Of a stretch of 64,000 nucleotides of DNA, positions 54,855 to 63,449 are shown one piece after another. A program made the position numbers and the translations under genes. The notes beneath the pieces were generated by a model. It made no database searches. It had not been told where the DNA came from and saw only the letters and a program-made list of their open reading frames with translations. The stretch lies in assembly GCF_019392335.1 (NCBI RefSeq), contig NZ_JAHXRQ010000004.1, positions 62,001 to 126,000 of the forward strand, read 5' to 3'. Each line of letters opens with the position of its first letter. The stretch's first letter is position 1. The stretch is from Mameliella sp. CS4. GTDB lineage: Bacteria > Pseudomonadota > Alphaproteobacteria > Rhodobacterales > Rhodobacteraceae.

Positions 54855-56113
54855 GGAAAGATCAGCACAGCCCTGAAATCGTTGACATTCGTTCCGGTCG
54901 GCCCAGGCGCAAAAATGTCGCCCAAGGCCTCGAAGGCGCTATAGGGGTCCTGCCTCTGGACATAGCCCATCGGGTCCTTGCCCTGCGCTCGAAGCCGGTC
55001 AAAGCTGCCGCCATCGGCAAAAGCCCCAGCGTTGTCCTCGGTCCCATCGATGCCGTCACTGTCCGCCGCCAGGGCGGTGATCCCTGTCAGTCCTTCGATG
55101 CCCTCGGCGAACCCCATCAAAAAGGCCGTGTTCCGTCCGCCGCGCCCCGGGTTGTCCCCCAAGGTCACGGTTGTCTCCCCTCCGGAGAGCAGAACCACCG
55201 GCGCGCCGAACGGCCGGTTGCGCAGGGCAATTTCACGGGCCAAAGCGGCATGTACACGGCCAACATCATAGGCCTCACCCTCGATCGCGTCAGAAAGGAT
55301 CGCGGCCGTCAGGCCAGCGGCCTCAACCCGATCCGCCGCTGCCTCCAGCGACAGACGCGCCGAGGCGATAACGCGCACGACATTCCCCTGGAAACAGGCG
55401 TCATCGGGCCGTGGCGCGGCGGACAAGTCACTTGAGATATGCGCCATAACCTTTTCCGGAAGAACGATATTCCGCGCCGATATCATGGCCAGCGCGTCCT
55501 GGCGGGTGACCGCATCCGGAACGGTCGGCCCGGAAGCGACCTGCGCAGGATCGTCCCCCGGCACGTCCGACACCACCAGTGAAATCACTCTTGCCGGATA
55601 CGCCGCAGCGGCCAGCCGTCCACCCTTGATCGCACTGACATGTTTGCGGATCGCGTTCATCACGCCTATCGGCGCGCCGGATGCCAGGAGAGCCCGGTTC
55701 AGCGCCTGCTCGTCTTCCAGAGACAGCCCATCCGGCGGCGCGGGCAAGAGCGCCGAGCCGCCGCCGCAGACCAGCGCAACCACCAGATCCTCCTCCGTCA
55801 GCCCCTCGACCGCGCGAAAAACCGCCTCCGTCGCTCGCAATCCCGCCTCGTCCGGGACCGGGTGCGCGGCTTCCATGACCGGCAGGTGACGGCAGGGCGT
55901 GGCATAGCCGTACCGCGTGACCACCACCCCCTCGACAGGCTCCTGCCAGAGGTCCTCGAAGGCGGCGGCCAGTTGCGCGGCGCCCTTTCCCAAGGCCACA
56001 ACCACCGTCCGGCCTTTCGGCTTGTCCGGCAGAACACCGGCCAACGCCTTTTTGGGGTCCGCCGCCGCCACCGCGACCTCGAACAGTTCCGTCAGAAAGC
56101 GCCGCTCATCCAT
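54845..56113 (-). CDS. Glycerate 2-kinase (MOFRL family)
   Basis: A 422-residue protein of the DUF4147/MOFRL glycerate kinase family. The N-terminal VVVALGKGAAQLAAAFED and LVCGGGSALLPAPP precede the C-terminal MOFRL part with VLLSGGETTVTLGDNPGRGGRN and the metal-binding ALAADSDGIDGTEDNAGA. It phosphorylates glycerate to 2-phosphoglycerate and feeds it into lower glycolysis. The ATG at 56113 is chosen; the frame is open to 56311 but overlaps the carnitine dehydrogenase gene. Copy D of the repeat family lies just upstream. Confidence 0.92.
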   Translation of the reverse strand: MDERRFLTELFEVAVAAADPKKALAGVLPDKPKGRTVVVALGKGAAQLAAAFEDLWQEPVEGVVVTRYGYATPCRHLPVMEAAHPVPDEAGLRATEAVFRAVEGLTEEDLVVALVCGGGSALLPAPPDGLSLEDEQALNRALLASGAPIGVMNAIRKHVSAIKGGRLAAAAYPARVISLVVSDVPGDDPAQVASGPTVPDAVTRQDALAMISARNIVLPEKVMAHISSDLSAAPRPDDACFQGNVVRVIASARLSLEAAADRVEAAGLTAAILSDAIEGEAYDVGRVHAALAREIALRNRPFGAPVVLLSGGETTVTLGDNPGRGGRNTAFLMGFAEGIEGLTGITALAADSDGIDGTEDNAGAFADGGSFDRLRAQGKDPMGYVQRQDPYSAFEALGDIFAPGPTGTNVNDFRAVLIFPQA

Positions 56114-56120
56114 AGTCAGT

Positions 56121-56175
56121 CCCTGTTTCTTCTTGGTCAAAATACTCCGGGGAGTGTGAGGTGCTGGCCCCTCAC
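56121..56175 (-). repeat. 3'-end dispersed repeat, copy D
   Basis: Read on the minus strand: hairpin GTGAGG...CCTCAC, then CTCCCCGGAGTATTTTGACC and AAGAAGAAACAGGG. It is nearly collinear with copy A (4678-4735). It is 3' of the carnitine dehydrogenase gene in the same orientation and overlaps its stop codon. Confidence 0.75.
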
Positions 56176-57581
56176 GCCTCGGCATGCATCCGCGCCAGAC
56201 GTTCGACGTTTTCGCGCACATGATCCAGCGGCGGGCAACTGCGCCGCGTCTCCAGCGAGACATGCAGCATGAACTGGTCACAAGTGGCCAGCGCCTCTCC
56301 GTCCGAGGCACGTTTCATCTCGTGCCAGAGGCGCAGCTTCTTTCCCTCGCCCAAGGTCACGCGTGTCTCGACAAAAATCTCTTCTCCGGCAAGTGTTTCG
56401 GCGAGATACTTGATGTTGGTTTCGGCGGTGAAATAGCTGTTGCCCGCGTCGATATAGGCCTGGTCGGCGCCAACGTGGGTCATCAGTTCCTCGGACGCGT
56501 CGGAAAAGACCTGACCATAGCGCCCCTCGTTCATGTGCCCGTTCAGATCGGTCCAATCCACGGGCACGACACGGCGCACGGTCACCATCGGCACGGTTTC
56601 TTCCAAAGGCCCGCGCATCCGGTCGTCCTGTTCCCGGATCAGCTTGCCCGCCGCCGCCCCCTGCATCTTGAGCGCCCGCAGAATCGCGACAAGGTTGTCG
56701 TCCCGCAGCCGTTCCAGCTCCCGGATCGACATGTGTCCGGATTGCGCATCCGACTGATCCGCAATCAGGTCGACCAGTTCGTCGGTGAACTCGGGCACAT
56801 CCATCAGCTTGGTCCAGGGCCAGGACAGACACGGCCCGAACTGCGCCATGAAGTGACGCATCCCGGCCTCGCCGCCCGCGACGCGATAGGTCTCGAAAAG
56901 GCCCATCTGCGCCCACCGCAGGCCAAAGCCATAGCGGATCGCGTTGTCGATTTCCTCGGTGGTGGCGATGCCGTCCTTGACCAGCCAGAGCGCCTCGCGC
57001 CAGACCGCTTCGAGAAAACGGTCGGCGATATGGGCGTCGATCTCGGCCCGGACATGCAGCGGGTACATGCCGATCCCGGTCAGGATTTCGCGCGCCTTTT
57101 CGACGGTTTCGGGCGCGGCGCCCTCACCCGGCACCAGTTCCACCAGCGGCAGCAGGTAGACCGGGTTGAAGGGATGAGCGACAACGATCTGGTCGGGGCG
57201 CGCCGCTCCCTCCTGCAGCTGCGAGGGTTTGAACCCGCTGGTCGAAGAGGCCAGAACCGCGCCGGGATCGCAGGCGGCCTGGATCTCGGCATAGACCTTG
57301 TGTTTCAGGTCCAGCCGTTCGGGCACGCTTTCCTGGATGAACTCGGTCCCCTCGACGGCCTCGGCCAGGTTGTCATGGAAACTGATCCTACCGGGCACGG
57401 GCATCGGCGCCTCGAAGAGCATGGGCAGGGCCCGCTTGGCTCCGTCCATGACCTCGCCGATCTTGCGCTCGGCGTCCGGGTCGGGATCGTAAATCCGCAC
57501 GTCCCAGCCCATCAGCGCAAAGCGCGCCGCCCAGCCGCCGCCAATGACTCCACCGCCGATGATCGCTGCCCGTCTTGCCAC
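56172..57581 (-). CDS. L-carnitine dehydrogenase fused to betainyl-CoA thioesterase
   Basis: A 469-residue fusion. Residues about 1-315 form a 3-hydroxyacyl-CoA dehydrogenase-type domain with the NAD-binding IIGGGVIGGGWAARFA, HPFNPVYLLPLVELVPGE and DAHIADRFLEAVWREAL. Residues about 325-469 form a 4HBT hot-dog thioesterase domain (VVPVDWTDLNGHMNEGRYGQVF). Fusions of this type oxidise L-carnitine to 3-dehydrocarnitine and hydrolyse betainyl-CoA, feeding glycine betaine. A GTG start at 57581 is preferred because AGGGAG lies 6 nt upstream; an ATG at 57611 would add 10 residues. Confidence 0.9.
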   Translation of the reverse strand: MARRAAIIGGGVIGGGWAARFALMGWDVRIYDPDPDAERKIGEVMDGAKRALPMLFEAPMPVPGRISFHDNLAEAVEGTEFIQESVPERLDLKHKVYAEIQAACDPGAVLASSTSGFKPSQLQEGAARPDQIVVAHPFNPVYLLPLVELVPGEGAAPETVEKAREILTGIGMYPLHVRAEIDAHIADRFLEAVWREALWLVKDGIATTEEIDNAIRYGFGLRWAQMGLFETYRVAGGEAGMRHFMAQFGPCLSWPWTKLMDVPEFTDELVDLIADQSDAQSGHMSIRELERLRDDNLVAILRALKMQGAAAGKLIREQDDRMRGPLEETVPMVTVRRVVPVDWTDLNGHMNEGRYGQVFSDASEELMTHVGADQAYIDAGNSYFTAETNIKYLAETLAGEEIFVETRVTLGEGKKLRLWHEMKRASDGEALATCDQFMLHVSLETRRSCPPLDHVRENVERLARMHAEA

Positions 57582-57655
57582 GTCACACTCCCTTGTTGAT
57601 TTCGTTTCCACCCTAAGCGGCCCTTAATCTGACCGAAAGTGCCCTACGCCCGCCG

Positions 57656-58417
57656 TCAGGGGGCGAGTGTTTCCGTATGCCCATCGATCGCCAGGATCTG
57701 CCCGGAAATCTTGCGGGCTGCGGGCGAGGAGAGCCAGAGAACCGTCTCGGCCACCTCCTCTGCCGTGACCCAGCTGCGCAGAGAGACACCGCGCACGTAG
57801 AGCGCGCGCACCTCATCGGGGCCAAGACCCGAGGCCGCGCTTTCCATCGCGACAACCCGGTCCATCCGGTCGCCTTCGACCGCGCCGGGGCAGATCGCAT
57901 TCACGCGGACACCGGTCGGACCAAGCTCCATCGCCAGCGTCTTGGTCAAACCGACGATGGCCCATTTGGCCGAGGCATAGGGCGCACGCAGCGGGTAGCC
58001 ATGCAGGCCGGCTGTCGAACTGGTCAACACGATCAGCCCATCGCCCTGCGCCCGCATGACACGCGCCGCCCAACGACAGGTCAGGAAAGCGCCCGTCAGG
58101 TTGACGTCGATGCAGGCTCGCCAGGCGTCCAGGTCCAGTGTCTCGATCCGGCCCGCCTGTCCCCCCGTGCCGGCATTGGCGCAAACCACGTCCACCCCGC
58201 CGAACATCTCTTCCACGCGGGACAGAAAGCCGGTCATGGCCGTCTCGTCGGTCACGTCGACAACCTCTGCCAGGGCCTGCGGATGTGCGACGCGGAAATC
58301 CCTAACCGCACGCGGTTCGATGTCGCACACCGCCACCCGGTCGCCCCGGGCAAGGAACCCTTCGGCCATCGCGCGGCCAAGTCCGGCAGCCCCGGCCGTG
58401 ATCAGAACCCGTTTCAT
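57656..58417 (-). CDS. Short-chain dehydrogenase/reductase
   Basis: A 253-residue SDR. NAD(P)-binding TAGAAGLGRAMAEGF (TGxxxGxG class with T-A-G-A), CANAG, and the catalytic Ser-Tyr-Lys set in LTSSTAGLHGYPLRAPYASAKWAIVG (YxxxK) are present. The substrate is unknown. The ATG overlaps the stop of the upstream lipoprotein gene (ATGA), forming a three-gene operon with the SGNH hydrolase. It sits just upstream of the carnitine dehydrogenase gene on the same strand, so a role in that pathway is possible. Confidence 0.9.
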   Translation of the reverse strand: MKRVLITAGAAGLGRAMAEGFLARGDRVAVCDIEPRAVRDFRVAHPQALAEVVDVTDETAMTGFLSRVEEMFGGVDVVCANAGTGGQAGRIETLDLDAWRACIDVNLTGAFLTCRWAARVMRAQGDGLIVLTSSTAGLHGYPLRAPYASAKWAIVGLTKTLAMELGPTGVRVNAICPGAVEGDRMDRVVAMESAASGLGPDEVRALYVRGVSLRSWVTAEEVAETVLWLSSPAARKISGQILAIDGHTETLAP

Positions 58418-58854
58418 TCCTGCTCCAGTCGCGCCAGGTCATAGCCGTACCAGGCAAGGATCTCTCGCGCCGCGCGCAGCCGCTCGCCAGGGGTGCCGGT
58501 CCGGTCCATGATCCAGACCCGCCGCCCGTCGGGATCGCCAAGCGCCGCCGTCCTGTTGTCCGCGTCGATCCAGTAGACCCAGACCGGCCCACCATCGAGC
58601 GTCAGCCGTCCTTGCCCGTCATCCGTGACCGGCATCACGCGCCCGCCGATCACCACCTCCTGAGCACCGAACCGCAAACGCGTGCCGGGCCGCAGGCCGG
58701 CGCCCTCGATCACGTGCCAGTCCCCGCTGAGACGCCCCAGCGCGGCATCCGCCTGCGAGGCCACGCGCGCGGTGGGATTGCGCAGCGGCAGATCGGTTGT
58801 CGGAGGGACGGCAGCGCATCCGGCCATTGCAAGAACAAGGCACAAGGCCCTCAC
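58414..58854 (-). CDS. Lipocalin-like lipoprotein
   Basis: A 146-residue lipoprotein starting with GTG. Its lipobox is LAMAGC (signal peptide RALCLVLAMAGCAAVPP), with mature Cys at about residue 13. The mature protein has SGDWHVIEGAGLRPGTRLRFGAQEVVIGG and VWVYWIDADNRTAALGDPDGRRVWIMDR, consistent with a lipocalin-like beta-barrel. It overlaps the SGNH gene by GTGA and the SDR gene by ATGA. The ligand is unknown. Confidence 0.75.
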   Translation of the reverse strand: MRALCLVLAMAGCAAVPPTTDLPLRNPTARVASQADAALGRLSGDWHVIEGAGLRPGTRLRFGAQEVVIGGRVMPVTDDGQGRLTLDGGPVWVYWIDADNRTAALGDPDGRRVWIMDRTGTPGERLRAAREILAWYGYDLARLEQE

Positions 58855-59477
58855 GCCAAACGCTCCGACAGGACCGCCGCCAGGGTCTTGCCAAAGCGGT
58901 GATGCGCCTCCGGTTCCCAGTGAACGCCATCCTTTGGCGAGACGGTGACGTGATCTCCGGCACGCAGGAATCCGCATCCTTGCCGCTCGGCTGCCGCCGC
59001 GATGAACCCCTCCATCCCGATCTGCCGCGCCTCGGCCCCGGAAAAAACCTCTTTCAAGGCGCCCGTTTCCTGCACCGGGACAGGGGCGACAAGGACGATA
59101 TCGCGCACCACGCCCTCGGCCCGCGCCATAAGCGCCAAACGTTCAACCGAACGCGCGATTTCCCAGGCGCTGACCGAAAAACGGATCTTGAGATCGTTGG
59201 TGCCCAGCATCAACACCATCAGGTCAATCGGCTTGTGACTGTGCAGGATGGCCGGCAGCACCGTTGCGCCGTTGCGCATGCCGCCCTCGACCACGTCGTC
59301 ATGGACGGTGGTGCGCCCGGGCAACCCCTCGTCGATGACACGAAAACCCTCCCCCAGCTCGGCCGCCAGGACATCGGGCCAACGATCCCCGGGCGGATGG
59401 CGCAGATCCACGCCGGGCGCTGGCAGGGGTGCCGTGCCGTGGGTGTTGCTGTCGCCGTAACACAGGATCGTCTTCAT
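58851..59477 (-). CDS. SGNH/GDSL hydrolase
   Basis: A 208-residue esterase-like protein. The catalytic Ser lies in CYGDSNTHG (about residue 6-8), block III is MLGTNDLK (Asn), and block V is the DGVHWEPEAHH (Asp/His dyad). There is no signal peptide, so it is likely cytoplasmic. The ATG at 59477 is used; the open frame reaches 59513. It is the first gene of an overlapping SGNH/lipoprotein/SDR operon. Confidence 0.9.
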   Translation of the reverse strand: MKTILCYGDSNTHGTAPLPAPGVDLRHPPGDRWPDVLAAELGEGFRVIDEGLPGRTTVHDDVVEGGMRNGATVLPAILHSHKPIDLMVLMLGTNDLKIRFSVSAWEIARSVERLALMARAEGVVRDIVLVAPVPVQETGALKEVFSGAEARQIGMEGFIAAAAERQGCGFLRAGDHVTVSPKDGVHWEPEAHHRFGKTLAAVLSERLA

Positions 59478-59636
59478 GCCGCCCTCCCCGTTTTGCGCCC
59501 ATCCAGACGACATCGCGACGGGGCGTCAATCCCTCAAATGCAGGGTTTCGCCTTGTTTCTCGCGCCGCGACGCTGCAAAACACTGACCGTTGACCTTGCG
59601 TCCGCACCCCAAGGCCCGCTGCCACACGAGAGGCCC

Positions 59637-59879
59637 ATGCGCGACAGCGATGACCAGACGGCGCCCCTGCGCGGGGCACGCCATGCGCGGCTGTTCGCGC
59701 TCTACCGGCAAGAAACCTTGCCCGGGGAGGAAAGCCCTGACCCGATCACGCGCGACCTGGTGCTCAGCCCCGACGAGGCCCGCCGCCTGCAGGAAACGGC
59801 CATCGCCTCACTCAGCCGCGAAACCCCGTGGCGACAACGAATTTTTCGCTTGAATCGGAACGGCTCGCCGGCGGCTTGA
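59637..59879 (+). CDS. Small hypothetical protein (doubtful)
   Basis: An 80-residue frame starting [32 protein letters not shown] with charged helical character. Its last 68 bp overlap the 3' end of the convergent rlmE gene, unusual for a real gene. No recognised domain. GAGAGG at 59628-59633 is a possible ribosome site, 3 nt upstream and so rather close. The remaining intergenic sequence 59478-59636 shows no other feature. Confidence 0.3.
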   Translation: MRDSDDQTAPLRGARHARLFALYRQETLPGEESPDPITRDLVLSPDEARRLQETAIASLSRETPWRQRIFRLNRNGSPAA

Positions 59880-60543
59880 AGTTCGCGACCTTTTCGAAGC
59901 GACGCTTGAGCTCTGCCTGAAGGCTGCCTTCGGCCCCGCCTTGCAGCACCTTGGCGACAAAGGTCCCGCCCTCTTCCAGCACATCAAAGGCCAGGTAAGC
60001 CGCCGCCTCGCAGAGCGCAATGATGCGCAAATGGTCGGTCTGCTTGTGCCCGGACGAGGACGCCGCCATGTCCGACATCACGACATCCGCCTTGCCGCCC
60101 AGCCAGGTCTTGACCTTGTCGTCGGCGCCATCCTCCATGAAATCCAGCTGGTGAATCTCGGCCCCCGGGATCCGGTCGACCTCTTGCAGGTCGATGCCCA
60201 GGACAAAGCCCTGCGCCTTGTCCTGCTTTTCCCCCAGCGCGTTGACACGCGGCACCGCCACCTGACACCAGCCCCCCGGCGCACAGCCCAGATCGACGAC
60301 CCGCGCGCCGGGCACGAGAAAGCGGTACTTGTCATCGATTTCGAGGATCTTGAAGGCCGCGCGCCCGCGAAACCCCTCGTCCTTGGCGCGTTTGACGTAA
60401 GGATCGTTCAACTGCCGTTGCAGCCAGCGCGTCGAGGACAGCTTGCGCCCGCGCGCGGTCTTGACCTTGACCTTGAGGTCACGCTGCCCGCGCCCCGAGC
60501 TGTTCTTGCCGCCGGAATTACTGCCTGTGGGTTTCTTCGCCAT
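59812..60543 (-). CDS. rlmE: 23S rRNA (uridine-2'-O)-methyltransferase
   Basis: A 243-residue FtsJ/RlmE enzyme methylating U2552 of 23S rRNA. A basic N-terminal extension precedes [25 protein letters not shown] motif I is [15 protein letters not shown], and the catalytic K-D-K-E set includes [12 protein letters not shown] and FVAKVLQGG. The start is [13 protein letters not shown] at 60543. In related genomes rlmE often adjoins a Ppx/GppA gene. Here a DUF1428 gene on the opposite strand separates them. Confidence 0.95.
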   Translation of the reverse strand: MAKKPTGSNSGGKNSSGRGQRDLKVKVKTARGRKLSSTRWLQRQLNDPYVKRAKDEGFRGRAAFKILEIDDKYRFLVPGARVVDLGCAPGGWCQVAVPRVNALGEKQDKAQGFVLGIDLQEVDRIPGAEIHQLDFMEDGADDKVKTWLGGKADVVMSDMAASSSGHKQTDHLRIIALCEAAAYLAFDVLEEGGTFVAKVLQGGAEGSLQAELKRRFEKVANFKPPASRSDSSEKFVVATGFRG

Positions 60544-60686
60544 CTCAACGCGACCTTGCTTTGGGAACCCCTTGCATACGCCAATGCGGCGCCGCTCGAA
60601 AGGCCGTTCCCGAAGGCAACCGACCTGTTGCCTTTTCAATGCAAACGCGACCAAATGCCGGTGCGATACCGCCACAGGAGAGACCG

Positions 60687-61034
60687 ATGCCATACTACGA
60701 CATTTTCCTTGCCCCGATCCCGGATGCCAAGAAGGCCGAGTACGGCGATTTCGTCAAATTCACCCAGAAGATGTTCATCGGTCTTGGCGCAACCGACGTC
60801 GTAGATCTTTGGCCCAGCGACGTCCCGGATGGTCAGGTCACGTCGCTGCCGCTTGCGGTCAAGCTGCAGGAGGGTGAAAGCGTCACAGCCGGATACATCG
60901 TCTGGCCGTCGAAAGAGCTACGCGATGCCGGTTGGGCCAAGATGATGAGCGATGAAGAACCGTTCGACATGCCGTTCGACGGCAAGCGCATGATCTTTGG
61001 CGGGTTCGACGAACTGTTGCGAACCACCGCCTGA
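60687..61034 (+). CDS. DUF1428 family protein
   Basis: A 115-residue protein of the DUF1428 family (YbaA-like): [59 protein letters not shown], and the ending [19 protein letters not shown]. The fold is dimeric alpha/beta-barrel-like (ABM-type); function unknown. GGAG at 60677-60680 precedes the ATG. It lies between rlmE and ppx/gppA, both on the other strand. Confidence 0.88.
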   Translation: MPYYDIFLAPIPDAKKAEYGDFVKFTQKMFIGLGATDVVDLWPSDVPDGQVTSLPLAVKLQEGESVTAGYIVWPSKELRDAGWAKMMSDEEPFDMPFDGKRMIFGGFDELLRTTA

Positions 61035-61044
61035 ACAGCGCGTG

Positions 61045-62157
61045 TCAGAGCGGGCCGTCTTCCAGCACGCCATCGGCGGACATCTGGGCATAAAGAAGCC
61101 CCTCACGCAGGCCCCGGTCGGCCACCGACAGACGATCGGTCGGCCAGAGCCTGAGCAGCGCCTGCAGGATTGCCGATCCGCTCATGATAAGCGCATGCCG
61201 ATCCGGGCCGATGCGCGGATCCTTGCGACGTCCTGCGGGACCCATCGCAAGATAGCGCTGGATCACCGACTCGATCTGGTCCGAGGACATGCGCAGCCCG
61301 TCCACCTTGGTCCGGTCGTAACGGCGCAGCCCCAGGTGTGAGGCAGCGACGGTTGTAACCGTGCCTGAGGTGCCAACGATCTGGAACCCCTCGCGGGCCT
61401 GTTCGTCCTGGTAAGGCGCGAATTCCGCCAGGTTTTCCTCGAAATACCAGCTCATCAGCGCATAGCGCGCGGCGTCGTCCATGACGTCGGAAAACTGGTC
61501 GCGCAGCGTTGCCACACCCAGGGGCACGCTGATCCAGTCCACAACCTTGGCCGAGGGAAAGGGGCTATCCGGCGGATGAAACCCGGCGTGCAAACGCATG
61601 ATCGCGCGCGGCCGTTCGCGGGGGGCGACCTTGCTGAGGTCGATCCAGACCAGCTCCGTCGACCCGCCACCGATATCCACCACCAGCAGTTGTTCCGTCT
61701 TGGTCGAGACCAGCGGCGCGCAGGAAATCACCGCCAGCCGCGCCTCTTCCTCGGGCTGGATGATTTCCATCTTCAGCCCGGTCTCGCGCTGGATATGGCG
61801 GATGAATTCACGCGCGTTGCGCGCCCGTCGGCAGGCCTCTGTCGCCACCAGACGCATGCGCGTGACCTTGTGGCGCTCGATCTTTTGACGGCAGACATGC
61901 AAAGCCGACACCGTGCGCCCCATAGAGGCGCGGCTCAGACGGCCAGTCTTTTCGAGCCCGTGTCCAAGCTGGACGGACTTCGAGAAGCTGTCGACCACAT
62001 GAAACTGGCTGCCCTTCGGCTGGGCAATCAGCATGCGGCAACTGTTTGTACCCAGATCCAGCGCCGCATAGAGCGCGTTGGGATCTGGCCGTGATGGCGC
62101 GGGGCTCTCGACCGGTTTCGGGAAAGCGCCCGCAGCCTTGGGACGCTTTGGCGCCAT
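61045..62157 (-). CDS. Ppx/GppA family phosphatase
   Basis: A 370-residue sugar-kinase-fold phosphatase. ALDLGTNSCRMLIA (phosphate 1) and VVDIGGGSTELVWID (phosphate 2) are the family's ATPase-core motifs, and LRLVATEACRRARN precedes them. It hydrolyses polyphosphate or pppGpp; sequence does not separate the two roles. The N-terminal extension APKRPKAAGAFPKPVESPAPSRPDPN is low-complexity. Confidence 0.9.
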   Translation of the reverse strand: MAPKRPKAAGAFPKPVESPAPSRPDPNALYAALDLGTNSCRMLIAQPKGSQFHVVDSFSKSVQLGHGLEKTGRLSRASMGRTVSALHVCRQKIERHKVTRMRLVATEACRRARNAREFIRHIQRETGLKMEIIQPEEEARLAVISCAPLVSTKTEQLLVVDIGGGSTELVWIDLSKVAPRERPRAIMRLHAGFHPPDSPFPSAKVVDWISVPLGVATLRDQFSDVMDDAARYALMSWYFEENLAEFAPYQDEQAREGFQIVGTSGTVTTVAASHLGLRRYDRTKVDGLRMSSDQIESVIQRYLAMGPAGRRKDPRIGPDRHALIMSGSAILQALLRLWPTDRLSVADRGLREGLLYAQMSADGVLEDGPL

Positions 62158-62189
62158 GACGTCGCGCCTTTTCCGAGATCAACTTGCCT

Positions 62190-62909
62190 TCACGATACGC
62201 GCCGTTCCCCTATCGCGCAAGCATCATGTATCCGCGGCCCCAGCGGATTGGTAAAGTAATCGCGAAGGTAGTCGTATTGCGCGTCCAAAAGCGGGCGCAG
62301 ACGGTCGATCGTGCGCCCCTCAAGGTCAAAAATCGACAGTTTGCCGCCGCTGGAGTTGGCATGCGGCATCCGGACGATTTCGCCGGTGCGGCGGCTCAGA
62401 TCCACGGCCAGGTCGTCCAGCTCGGCGGTGCGATAGACCCGGTCATAATCGTCGCGCAGGTTCGGCCCCAGGAACAATTCGGCCCCAAGGACGTGATGTT
62501 TGACGATCGAGGATTTGCGCCGGTAGCGCGGCAAGCGGCAAAAGAAGGTGTCGGGATCGGGGTTCAGCGGCAGGCCGTCCGCGGCGCGCACCCTTGGGCT
62601 GTCCTTCAGCGCGCGGCGCTTGACGACAATATCAGTGTAACAGGACATCAGCCGTTTGGCCGGCTCGCGCACAACACAAAAGCGAAAGAAATCAGCGTAC
62701 TCGGCCCAGAGCGGGGGGTGGAACCGCCGCGTCTGGTAGATCCGGTGCCAGGTCTGGAAATCGGGCTGGTCCGGGACGGTGACCCAGGGGTCCAGCATCG
62801 CAAGCGCCTTCTTCACCGACGAACACCCCGCCTTCGGCAAGGCGGCATAGGCCAGTTTCCAGGCGTCGATTGCGATAACCAAGGCGCTCTCCTTTCTCTT
62901 GCGTGACAT
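62190..62909 (-). CDS. Sulfotransferase family 2 protein
   Basis: A 239-residue protein. AALPKAGCSSVKKALAML is the 5'-phosphosulfate-binding loop of sulfotransferase family 2 (usually PKAGCTS), and FFRFCVVREPAKRLMSCYTD is the 3'-phosphate-binding segment with the R-x-P-x-x-R pattern. It probably sulfates a glycan or carbohydrate. The ATG at 62909 is chosen; the frame extends to 62963. No strong ribosome site is visible for either start. Confidence 0.8.
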   Translation of the reverse strand: MSRKRKESALVIAIDAWKLAYAALPKAGCSSVKKALAMLDPWVTVPDQPDFQTWHRIYQTRRFHPPLWAEYADFFRFCVVREPAKRLMSCYTDIVVKRRALKDSPRVRAADGLPLNPDPDTFFCRLPRYRRKSSIVKHHVLGAELFLGPNLRDDYDRVYRTAELDDLAVDLSRRTGEIVRMPHANSSGGKLSIFDLEGRTIDRLRPLLDAQYDYLRDYFTNPLGPRIHDACAIGERRVS

Positions 62910-63116
62910 GCCGTTATCAGGGGCATGCGGCAGAATTCGGGCGCAAACCTTAATTTTCCTCATCTAGATGGTGAGAACTTCTGACCTTTGTTGCGGTTGG
63001 AACCCGGACGCACCCGGCATAAGCTGTCGCGCATGGTGCGGGACAAGTCGAAAATCGACCCGTGCCCATGTCGTACCGCGCGTAAAGAAGCACGAAGAAG
63101 CAAGGGAATCGGACCT

Positions 63117-63413
63117 ATGGCAGAGCTGACCATCGTCTACTGGCGCGACATCCCCGCCCAGGTCATCGTGGGCAAGGGCCGTCGTGGCGCCAAGGTCCAG
63201 CTGCCCGAACGGTTCGAGCAGGCCATCGACCGCGCCGCAATGAAGACTGGCGCCGCAGAGACGGACGCCTATCTTGCAGAGTGGCGCAAGGTTGCCTCCG
63301 GCAAGGTCGATGGAGACCCGCAGGAAGCCGCAAACGCCGAAGCCGCACGGCTTGAGGCGGAGTTCGATCAAGAGCGCATCAAGGCGCTTATTGCCAACGA
63401 CGGCTGGGCTTGA
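63117..63413 (+). CDS. Small "virulence factor" family protein upstream of MTHFR-like gene
   Basis: A 98-residue protein: AELTIVYWRDIPAQVIVGKGRRGAKVQLPERFEQAIDRAAMKTGAAETDAYLAEW followed by a charged helical tail. It matches a short conserved family annotated as virulence factor, for which no function is established. In Roseobacters it commonly sits next to the methylenetetrahydrofolate-reductase-like gene, as here (37 bp upstream). A role in methyl-group or one-carbon metabolism is suggested by that context. Confidence 0.75.
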   Translation: MAELTIVYWRDIPAQVIVGKGRRGAKVQLPERFEQAIDRAAMKTGAAETDAYLAEWRKVASGKVDGDPQEAANAEAARLEAEFDQERIKALIANDGWA

Positions 63414-63449
63414 GGCCCGGTTCACGACATGACCCTTAAGGAGACGCTC

